Assembly (NCBI GenBank): GCA_016930895.1
Contig: JAFGFV010000531.1
Span: forward strand, 1-25,811
Direction: 5' to 3'
Origin: Spirochaetales bacterium
Lineage (GTDB): Bacteria > Spirochaetota > Spirochaetia > SZUA-6 > DRHE01
Length of the DNA stretch: 25,811 bases
The first letter of the stretch is position 1. Every line of letters begins with the position of its first letter. The translations under genes and the position numbers were made by a program. Positions 6,922-12,355 of this stretch are shown here, piece by piece. Below the pieces are notes generated by a model. That model saw only the letters and a list, made by a program, of their open reading frames with translations. It was not told the origin of the DNA and did no database searches.

Positions 6922-7749
6922 TCAAGTAGACTCGGCTGGGCTGGACAATCCTGCCCTGTCGGCCTTCGCATACAGGTAGTTGATAAACGCCGAGCATGCG
7001 ACCAGCATGTAGCGGGCGTCCTCTGCCTCGACCGCTGACTGGTCCAGCAACGCATGGCGGATGCCGCCGGCATCGCTGGTCCACCCATACAGCTTCCCAA
7101 ACCCTCCCTGCAGCGCCCTATGGATATCGATCTTGGCGTAGAGTTTCTTCAGCAGTTCGTCCAGGGTGCCTTTCTGGCCAAGCAAATGTGCACACGCTGC
7201 CTCGACAGCGCTGATCGATTCCTTCACTGAGTTCCGGTAATTGGGGTGTCCGGGTTTCATAAGACTCAGGGCCGTGTCGATGTGGAGCCGGACGCCAGGT
7301 ATCCCCTCGGAGCTCCCGATTGCCCTCTCGACCTCCGCTATCTCTTCGGGGTCTGAGATCTGGCAAAGAACACCATCGACGAACCGATAGCCGGACATCT
7401 CTTCCGCTAGGACGCGGTTGAGCCTGTCAGTTGCCCATTGCTTATTGCCTCGAGATGCGCACCGGTCGACCATGAATTCGACCAAGTCATAGACATAAGC
7501 CCAATCGGCCTTCGCGAAGGCATTGGCCACCTGGTTGAGAATCGACTCGTAAGCCGGCGCCTCGTAGTGGACGGGAACCTTCAAGAACCCGTCAGCAATG
7601 ATTCTGAGATTGGCCGCCCGCAGGTTCGGCTCCCTCAACACGATTTCTGACAACGCGTTCCACAGGCGTGCTCGCAGACCTGTATCGATGCTCTCAATCT
7701 GCATGACGTCGCGAGGCTTGTTGGCTCCCACACGCTCGGAGAATCGCAT
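6922..7749 (-). CDS. AbiJ-like abortive infection family protein, 275 aa
   Basis: ATG at 7749 follows GGGGGGTGAGG, better than the in-frame ATG at 7773. Residues 1-35 (MRFSERVGANKPRDVMQIES and DTGLRARLWNALSE) match the N-terminal domain found on AbiJ-type proteins. The C-terminal part, residues 168-262, holds YRNSVKESISAVEAACAHLL, IHRALQGGFGKLYGWTSDAG, GGIRHALLD and the helix ARYMLVACSAFINYLY, the usual AbiJ C-terminal helical domain. Such proteins are linked to phage resistance by abortive infection; the toxic activity of this subfamily is not known to me. The gene starts 35 bases after the repressor stop on the same strand, so it should be co-transcribed from the lysogenic promoter. Confidence 0.8.
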   Translation of the reverse strand: MRFSERVGANKPRDVMQIESIDTGLRARLWNALSEIVLREPNLRAANLRIIADGFLKVPVHYEAPAYESILNQVANAFAKADWAYVYDLVEFMVDRCASRGNKQWATDRLNRVLAEEMSGYRFVDGVLCQISDPEEIAEVERAIGSSEGIPGVRLHIDTALSLMKPGHPNYRNSVKESISAVEAACAHLLGQKGTLDELLKKLYAKIDIHRALQGGFGKLYGWTSDAGGIRHALLDQSAVEAEDARYMLVACSAFINYLYAKADRAGLSSPAEST

Positions 7750-7784
7750 CCTCACCCCCCGTTCCTCATCCAACAGATGGCGTT

Positions 7785-8108
7785 CTAGCTGCCAGCCTTG
7801 CCCGCGTATCGCTTCCCTGCCAGTATCAGCTCGATGTCCTCAAGGTCGATCAGCCCCTGGGCCATCGCCTCCTCGACCAGGTGCTTGGCCTTCCACTGGC
7901 GATACTCGCGGAAGTACTCGGGCGGCAGATTGAAGGCGGTGGCCAGCCTAGCCATGGTGGCTGGCCGCGGGTACCGCTTGCCCGTCAGGTATAAGGACAC
8001 TGAACCCTCGCTGATACCGGCGCGCACAGCAATATCTAGCTGCTGTGAACCCGTGTCCCGCACGAGCTCTGCCAGGGCTTCCCGAAATGGTTTCATAGTT
8101 CTTTGCAT
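7785..8108 (-). CDS. XRE-family regulator, probable prophage repressor (cI-like)
   Basis: A canonical helix-turn-helix lies at residues 21-60 (SQQLDIAVRAGISEGSVSLY, then LTGKRYPRPATMARLATAFN), followed by LPPEYFREYR, as in Cro/CI-type domains. The C-terminal 35 residues are helical (KAKHLVEEAMAQGLIDLEDI) and may dimerise; there is no LexA-like peptidase domain, so control would not be by RecA-stimulated self-cleavage. The alternative start at 8096 (MKPFREAL) is equally plausible because neither ATG has a clear ribosome binding site. It is divergent from the second XRE gene, with repeated GTTTACA-type operators between and over the starts, and leads an operon with the AbiJ-like and beta genes. 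Confidence 0.85.
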   Translation of the reverse strand: MQRTMKPFREALAELVRDTGSQQLDIAVRAGISEGSVSLYLTGKRYPRPATMARLATAFNLPPEYFREYRQWKAKHLVEEAMAQGLIDLEDIELILAGKRYAGKAGS

Positions 8109-8117
8109 GGAGTAAAC
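8101..8117. promoter_or_regulatory. Degenerate operator overlapping the repressor start
   Basis: CTTTGCA-TGG-AGTAAAC matches the 7-3-7 operator consensus GTTTACA-N3-TGTAAAC at 11 of 14 arm positions. It covers the ATG of the minus-strand regulator (8106-8108), so occupancy could give negative autoregulation. Confidence 0.45.
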
Positions 8118-8144
8118 CCAGCATATCGCTCAGGCATACTTGCA

Positions 8145-8161
8145 CTTGACAAACTGTAAAC
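8145..8161. promoter_or_regulatory. Operator over the -35 of the early promoter
   Basis: CTTGACA-AAC-TGTAAAC has a perfect right arm and 5 of 7 matches in the left arm of the GTTTACA-N3-TGTAAAC palindrome. It contains the TTGACA -35 hexamer, so binding would block the rightward early promoter. Its centre is 26 bases from the next operator. Confidence 0.6.
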
Positions 8162-8174
8162 TGGGTGGTAGTTT
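8146..8174 (+). promoter_or_regulatory. Rightward early promoter (PR-like)
   Basis: TTGACA at 8146-8151 and TAGTTT at 8169-8174 are separated by exactly 17 bases. The predicted start site is near 8181, 24 bases before the ATG of the second XRE gene. Both hexamers are overlapped by operators, as expected of a repressible phage early promoter. Confidence 0.75.
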
Positions 8175-8187
8175 ACAAGCTGTAAAC
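8171..8187. promoter_or_regulatory. Perfect palindromic operator GTTTACA-AGC-TGTAAAC
   Basis: Both 7-base arms are exact inverted repeats around a 3-base centre. The site spans the -10 and the predicted transcription start of the rightward promoter. The size and symmetry suit an XRE dimer. Confidence 0.75.
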
Positions 8188-8204
8188 CACAGACAGGCGA
8201 GGTT

Positions 8205-8459
8205 ATGCGAGCACTGATCACCGAGAGGATTGCTCGATACAACGAGCAGCGACTTCCTGGAGAACCGGAGATGACGCAGCGCAGGCTCGCGGCACTACTT
8301 GGTGTGACGGAAGGGGCAGTGAGTCTGTGGACTAACGGCAGACGTCCGGTGCCTCTTCGAATGGCGTTCAGAATTGCGGAGGTTCTTGGTTGCGGAGTAG
8401 ACGACTTGTTCGCGCACCCCAGTTTACAGAATGTAAACCCTCACAGGGACGCCCCATGA
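8205..8459 (+). CDS. XRE-family regulator, Cro-like early protein, 84 aa
   Basis: The helix-turn-helix occupies residues 23-62 (MTQRRLAALLGVTEGAVSLW, then TNGRRPVPLRMAFRIAEVLG) and is followed by CGVDDLF, the usual end of an XRE fold. The small size and its position as first gene of the rightward early operon fit a Cro-type repressor. A GGCGAGG ribosome binding site precedes the ATG. The stop overlaps the next start as ATGA. The last codons contain another perfect operator palindrome (8422-8438), which is unusual. It presumably binds the same GTTTACA operators as the divergent regulator and shuts off the lysogenic transcript. Confidence 0.8.
   Translation: MRALITERIARYNEQRLPGEPEMTQRRLAALLGVTEGAVSLWTNGRRPVPLRMAFRIAEVLGCGVDDLFAHPSLQNVNPHRDAP
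8422..8438. promoter_or_regulatory. Intragenic operator GTTTACA-GAA-TGTAAAC
   Basis: A second perfect copy of the 7-3-7 palindrome lies inside the 3' end of the Cro-like gene, about 250 bases from the promoter operators. The arms are identical to the site at 8171-8187. It could act as a distal operator for looping or as a roadblock to early transcription. Confidence 0.7.
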
Positions 8460-8671
8460 TCACGCAGGAACAGGCCGACGCCATCAGCCGGATCCTCGCG
8501 GAGGAGTACGAGACCAACCCCGCCTTCCGGGAGGTTGTGGACGCGAGGGCCGCTCGACTGGCCTCGTCTCCTTCCTTGACACCAGGGGCCGAAGCAGAGG
8601 CCAGTGGTCGTAGGCGCCGGTCAACCCCCCTGGCCGGCGCCGCCACGCCTTCAAGCGGAGAAGCGGCGTGA
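8456..8671 (+). CDS. Small hypothetical phage protein, 71 aa
   Basis: The ATG overlaps the stop of the Cro-like gene (ATGA), indicating translational coupling. The first 40 residues are acidic and helical (MITQEQADAISRILAEEYET); the last 30 are low-complexity and rich in Ser, Pro, Arg and Ala. No domain is recognised. Codons are strongly G/C-ending from here onward, marking the phage backbone. Confidence 0.5.
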   Translation: MITQEQADAISRILAEEYETNPAFREVVDARAARLASSPSLTPGAEAEASGRRRRSTPLAGAATPSSGEAA

Positions 8672-8706
8672 ATCCCCAGGCGAACTCGATCCACGGACGG
8701 TGACCC

Positions 8707-8937
8707 ATGCTGGACGTCTTCATAGTGGTCGGCATCATCGCGGCCCTGGTGGTGGTGGGGCTCGTCCTTACCCGCAGATCCGAGCCCACCATGGCCGGTC
8801 GGCAACGAGACGTCTTGTTCTCGCCCGAGGACCGGCGCTGCGTGTGCTGCGGAAGGACCACCATCTACAGCGCCCCCATGTGTCCCGAGTGCTGCGAGCA
8901 CCTGCGTCGGTCTAGGGAGGGGGGTGAGACCGGATGA
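8707..8937 (+). CDS. Small membrane protein with zinc-ribbon-like cysteines, 76 aa
   Basis: Residues 4-22 (VFIVVGIIAALVVVGLVL) form one membrane helix. The soluble tail carries CVCC (45-48) and CPECC (59-63), giving a C-x2-C...C-x2-C arrangement that could bind zinc. The start follows the preceding gene by 35 bases and the stop overlaps the next start as ATGA. Function unknown; a membrane-anchored zinc ribbon in an early phage operon might contact a host target. Confidence 0.6.
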   Translation: MLDVFIVVGIIAALVVVGLVLTRRSEPTMAGRQRDVLFSPEDRRCVCCGRTTIYSAPMCPECCEHLRRSREGGETG

Positions 8938-9296
8938 AGTCGGGTACGCCGAAGCCGGTGGGGGCGCCGCCGGCCGTTCTTGCTCTGCACAAGGATCAGA
9001 CCCTGGACGCCAACGAGTGCGCCCACGCCATGAAGGAGAACGCCGAGCGCCTCCTGGAGGAGCTGGACGACTTCATGGACGACGGCGTGTTCACGCGGGC
9101 TGAGTATCGGCACGTGCGTGGGCACATCGCTCTGGGTCATCGGCTGGCCGAGGAGCAGTGCTCCATCCTCAAGTGGTCGTGGAAGAGCCTGATGGCCATC
9201 GAGAAGCTGATCGACGCCTACCGCTTGCGCATCCAAGAAATGAAGAAGGCCGCGGGGGGATGCGGCCTTCTTCGCGGGAATACAGCCCCACGGTAG
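8934..9296 (+). CDS. Hypothetical helical phage protein, 120 aa
   Basis: The gene starts in an ATGA overlap with the previous one. Residues 25-105 are strongly helical (ANECAHAMKENAERLLEELD; ILKWSWKSLMAIEKLIDAYR) and acidic, perhaps a small helical bundle. The final 15 codons lie in a perfect 12-bp inverted repeat (9242-9273), so the C-terminal sequence may be constrained by RNA structure rather than protein function. No family recognised. Confidence 0.6.
   Translation: MKSGTPKPVGAPPAVLALHKDQTLDANECAHAMKENAERLLEELDDFMDDGVFTRAEYRHVRGHIALGHRLAEEQCSILKWSWKSLMAIEKLIDAYRLRIQEMKKAAGGCGLLRGNTAPR
9242..9273 (+). other. Perfect 12-bp stem-loop at the end of the preceding gene
   Basis: GAAGAAGGCCGC at 9242-9253 is the exact inverse complement of GCGGCCTTCTTC at 9262-9273, with an 8-base G-rich loop. 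There is no following T-run, so it is not a standard intrinsic terminator. It lies 38 bases before the next ATG and could be an attenuator, RNA-processing site or mRNA stabiliser. Confidence 0.55.
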
Positions 9297-9311
9297 CAGG
9301 AGGCAACTGCT

Positions 9312-10436
9312 ATGACAAAGAGTCAAGCGAGTCAAGCACTAGAAAGGGCGCGACCCCAGGAGGGGGCGCTCATCCAGGTAGCAACGGAGCTGGGCGTGGT
9401 CAAGTATGCCGAGGGTGGGGGCATGCTGATCGATCTCACCAGCCCCGATCTCCAGAAGAAGTACAACGTGCTCGCGCCGGCGGCCACCATCGCCAAGGCG
9501 GACCCCAACTTCACCCCCTCGCTCTCCGTGATCCAGCTGAACCCGGACTGGGAGAACGGCGGCGATTTCTACCCCATCGAGACCAGCGGTCAGGGCGAGA
9601 ACAAGAAGGTGAAGGCCCTGGCCCTCACCAAGAAGGCCCTGGACCAGATCGCCCAGAAGGCGGGCATCGAGGATCTGGGTCCCGAGATTGTCTACTTCGG
9701 CGAGCACAGCGAGAACGTGCGCGTGACCTGGCGGGCCCGCATCCGCAACCAAGACGGCTGGAACTTCCGCGAGATCTTCGGCAGCCAGGAGTGGATCGAA
9801 GAGGCGGAGATAGAACTGCTCAAGGCCAAGCCGCCGGAGTGGGCCCAGAAGGGCCAGAGCGCCTACGCCAAGTGGTGGGCGGAGAACTGGTGGGGCCGGG
9901 TGCACAAGTTCCGGGTGCGCATGACCGAGACCAAAGCCCGTCTGGCCGCCTACCGCCAAGCGCTCACCGTCAAGCAGAAGTACCTGCCCGAGGAGATCAA
10001 GAAACCCTTCCTGGTGGTTTCGCTGACCTATACGCCGGACACCTCGGACCCCGCCGTTCTTGCCATGCTCATGGGTCAGGGGCGCGAGGCCACCGGCCTC
10101 CTCTACGGGTCCGCACCGGAGCACGCTGGCGGGCCGGCCGACGAGCCTCCAGTGGTCGAGGTCGACCCCCAAGATGAACGACCACCGTGTGACCCGGAGA
10201 CCGGGGAGGTCTTCGACGCCGAGCCCGAGCCGGAGACCCACGGCGAGCGGCCGAAAGACGACCGCACCATCCCGCGGGGCAAGTACGCGGGCCGGTTGCT
10301 CTCTGAGGTCTGCAAAGAAGACGAGGCCTACTCCCGCCAGCACTTTCTGAAGGTCGATCCGCCGCTGGGGCCGCTGACTGAGGACTGGCTGAACTACTGG
10401 TATCCCAAGGATGACTTCCATGACGTCAACTTCTGA
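9312..10436 (+). CDS. Phage recombination protein, putative single-strand-annealing (RecT-like), with C-terminal GKYxGxxLSEV motif
   Basis: AGGAGG lies before the ATG at 9312. The 374-residue protein has an N-terminal core (residues 40-260) with SPDLQKKYNVLAPAATIAKA, FYPIETSGQGENKKVKALAL then TKKALDQIAQKAGI, and ENVRVTWRARIRNQDGWN. I have seen similar opening blocks in phage proteins placed beside exonucleases and suspected of DNA annealing. A proline/acid-rich linker (275-315) follows. The C-terminal 59 residues start IPRGKYAGRLLSEVCKEDEA, which resembles the small GKYKG module at the C-termini of ExoX-type exonucleases and DUF3820 proteins. It sits directly upstream of SbcD/SbcC-like genes, supporting a recombination role. 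The RecT-like label is inference from context plus partial resemblance. Confidence 0.5.
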   Translation: MTKSQASQALERARPQEGALIQVATELGVVKYAEGGGMLIDLTSPDLQKKYNVLAPAATIAKADPNFTPSLSVIQLNPDWENGGDFYPIETSGQGENKKVKALALTKKALDQIAQKAGIEDLGPEIVYFGEHSENVRVTWRARIRNQDGWNFREIFGSQEWIEEAEIELLKAKPPEWAQKGQSAYAKWWAENWWGRVHKFRVRMTETKARLAAYRQALTVKQKYLPEEIKKPFLVVSLTYTPDTSDPAVLAMLMGQGREATGLLYGSAPEHAGGPADEPPVVEVDPQDERPPCDPETGEVFDAEPEPETHGERPKDDRTIPRGKYAGRLLSEVCKEDEAYSRQHFLKVDPPLGPLTEDWLNYWYPKDDFHDVNF

Positions 10437-10920
10437 GGGTCCAAACCCCAGCGGTTTCTGCATGTGTGGTTGCGGACAGAAGACGCCCATCGCCAAACGA
10501 AACCGCAAGAACGGCGACGTGAAAGGGCAGCCCGTAAGGTTCGTCAAGAACCACACTTGGCGTGTGTCTGTCGGTGAGCGGTTCTGGAGCAAGGTTGAGA
10601 TTGGGGCACCGGATGAGTGCTGGCCCTGGACGGGAGCCAAAACCAAGGGTTATGGCAGTCTGCGGGTTGGCGACCACGCTGTCTACGCTCATCGTCTTGC
10701 CTACGAACTGACCTACGGACCGATTCCTGAAGGCCGCGGATTCCACGGGACGGTTGCCATGCACACCTGTGACAACCCGGCGTGCTGCAACCCCGGACAC
10801 ATCGTCATCGGGACGCAGGAAGAGAACCTGCGGGATATGTCTGCGAAATGCCGGGGCCGTAACCAGAGCGGGCCACAACGGCGGCCCGGAGGGAGGCCAG
10901 CGTGCGCTCCTTCCGCATAG
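10411..10920 (+). CDS. HNH homing-type endonuclease, 169 aa
   Basis: Residues 58-142 form an HNH_3-type domain: RFWSKVEIGAPDECWPWTGA, YGSLRVGDHAVYAHRLAYEL, then MHTCDNPACCNPGHIVIGTQ and EENLRDM. H94 and H118 with the C-x4-C-x-NPxH knot give the catalytic and zinc ligands. An extra cysteine cluster CMCGCGQ (17-23) precedes it. Such genes are common free-standing homing endonucleases in phage genomes. It overlaps the upstream gene by 26 bases and the SbcD-like gene by 19, and its codons are less GC-biased than the flanks, consistent with later arrival. Confidence 0.85.
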   Translation: MTSMTSTSEGPNPSGFCMCGCGQKTPIAKRNRKNGDVKGQPVRFVKNHTWRVSVGERFWSKVEIGAPDECWPWTGAKTKGYGSLRVGDHAVYAHRLAYELTYGPIPEGRGFHGTVAMHTCDNPACCNPGHIVIGTQEENLRDMSAKCRGRNQSGPQRRPGGRPACAPSA

Positions 10921-12128
10921 CTCACACCGCCGACTGGCACATCGGAGCCTCCTATATCCATGGCGACGAAGCCCGACAGGGCCTCAATACCCGGCTACTC
11001 GACTTCCGTGACGCAATTGAGCGTTCGTGCCGCCAGATGGTGGAAGAACGCGTCAATCTCATGCTGTTTGGTGGCGACGGTTTCCGCGACTCGAAGCCAA
11101 GCCCCACCGAAGTAGCGGTGTTCCGCTCTGGGCTAGACATACTCTGCGACGCTGGTATCCCGACCGTAGCCATCCCTGGCAATCATTGTCTTCCGAGACA
11201 GATAGGCCGGACACACGCGCTCAGAATCTTCGATGGCTATCGCGACCTGGTCACAGTGGTCGACCATCCGCAGGTGCTCCAAGCAAGCGGTCTTCCCGTT
11301 GCCTGCTTCCCCTACCCGAGCCGCGCCCATCTGGCGGCTCAGGATCCCGAGTTCGAGAAGCTCTCACTCGACGAGCAGAACCAGAGGATCGTCGAGCTGT
11401 CGCTCAAGGTGCTCCGCAAGCTGGGAGCTGAAGCCGAGCAGATGGCCGGCCCCTTGGGCTGCGTCCTTCTGGCGCACGGCACCATCGGAGGATCCAAGGT
11501 CGGGGCCGAGCAGTCCACGGCGTTCCTGCGTGAACCGGTGCTGCCGCTGTCGGAGATCAATGGACTTCCGTTCATCTACCAGGCATGGGGCCACCTGCAT
11601 CGCGCCCAGAACCTCGACGGTGGGCGTTTCGACGTCGGCCGCATCCGCTACTCCGGGTCGATCGAGCGCTGCGACTTCGCCGAGGCCGACGAGGACAAAG
11701 GCTGGTGGCTCATTGGACTGAGCCCAGGTCCGGAATATACGGTCCAGTGGCGCTCGTCCGAGCCTCGGCCGTTCGTGGACATCGATCTGGGCGCGGACAT
11801 AGACCAAGGCTGCGACGAACTCATCATGGCCCGAGTGCTGGACGTCTCGGGCGCCGTGGTCCGCGTCACCTACACCGCCACCCCGGAGGTGGCCCGCACG
11901 GTCGACCACGCCGCCATCCGGCGGGCCCTGCTCGCCGCCGGCGCGGCGAAGATCCACGGACCCTTCGCCAAGATCACCCACACCGTGACGGAGGCCTCGG
12001 AGGACCTCACCGAGGATACCGACATGCTGACCGGCTGGAACCAGTGGGCTGCACTGCAGGGTATCGATGGCCCGCGATTCGACCGTCTGGACGCCACGGT
12101 CCGTGAAGCCCTGGAGGTGCTGGCGTGA
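10902..12128 (+). CDS. SbcD/Mre11-like nuclease subunit
   Basis: The protein (GTG start) opens MRSFRIAHTADWHIGA, the calcineurin-type phosphoesterase motif I (D11, H13). Motif II is LMLFGGDGFRD (D59), and motif III is AIPGNH (N94, H95). LLAHGTIGG and QAWGHLHRAQ supply the remaining metal-binding histidines. At 408 residues it is a normal SbcD length, with a divergent C-terminal capping region. With the SbcC-like ATPase downstream it should form an ATP-dependent double-strand exonuclease and hairpin endonuclease. The start lies within the end of the HNH gene, and the stop overlaps the next GTG. Third positions are less GC-rich in the first half than in the second. Confidence 0.9.
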   Translation: MRSFRIAHTADWHIGASYIHGDEARQGLNTRLLDFRDAIERSCRQMVEERVNLMLFGGDGFRDSKPSPTEVAVFRSGLDILCDAGIPTVAIPGNHCLPRQIGRTHALRIFDGYRDLVTVVDHPQVLQASGLPVACFPYPSRAHLAAQDPEFEKLSLDEQNQRIVELSLKVLRKLGAEAEQMAGPLGCVLLAHGTIGGSKVGAEQSTAFLREPVLPLSEINGLPFIYQAWGHLHRAQNLDGGRFDVGRIRYSGSIERCDFAEADEDKGWWLIGLSPGPEYTVQWRSSEPRPFVDIDLGADIDQGCDELIMARVLDVSGAVVRVTYTATPEVARTVDHAAIRRALLAAGAAKIHGPFAKITHTVTEASEDLTEDTDMLTGWNQWAALQGIDGPRFDRLDATVREALEVLA

Positions 12129-12355
12129 GGACCGTTTGGTTTGCGAACGATACCCCGCTCACCGAGGAGGCGGGCCGCCTGTCCATTTCGGCGGAGGCTC
12201 TGGGGCTGCCCGCTGGCTACTGGCCTGACCAGGTCATAGTCAACGGCTACAGCTACAGCTGCACCTCGGTGGGCGGCTGCGGATCCTCGCAGCTCTACCG
12301 CCGCGATCAAGGAGGGGCGGAACTGACCGTGTGTGCGGAGGAGGGCCTGATATGA
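12125..12355 (+). CDS. Small hypothetical protein between sbcD-like and sbcC-like genes, 76 aa
   Basis: A GTGA overlap with the SbcD-like stop and an ATGA overlap with the SbcC-like start lock this ORF into the operon. The product begins MRTVWFANDTPLTEEAGRLS and has a strand-rich centre with YSYSCTSVGGCGSSQLYRRD. No family recognised. Its position suggests an accessory of the SbcCD complex, but this is context only. Confidence 0.6.
   Translation: MRTVWFANDTPLTEEAGRLSISAEALGLPAGYWPDQVIVNGYSYSCTSVGGCGSSQLYRRDQGGAELTVCAEEGLI

Noticed and set aside
9339..10646. Long minus-strand open frame opposite the recombination and HNH genes
   Set aside because: It results from strong G/C third-position bias on the plus strand. 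It spans two well-supported genes, has Leu/Gly/Val-rich shadow composition and has no ribosome binding site.
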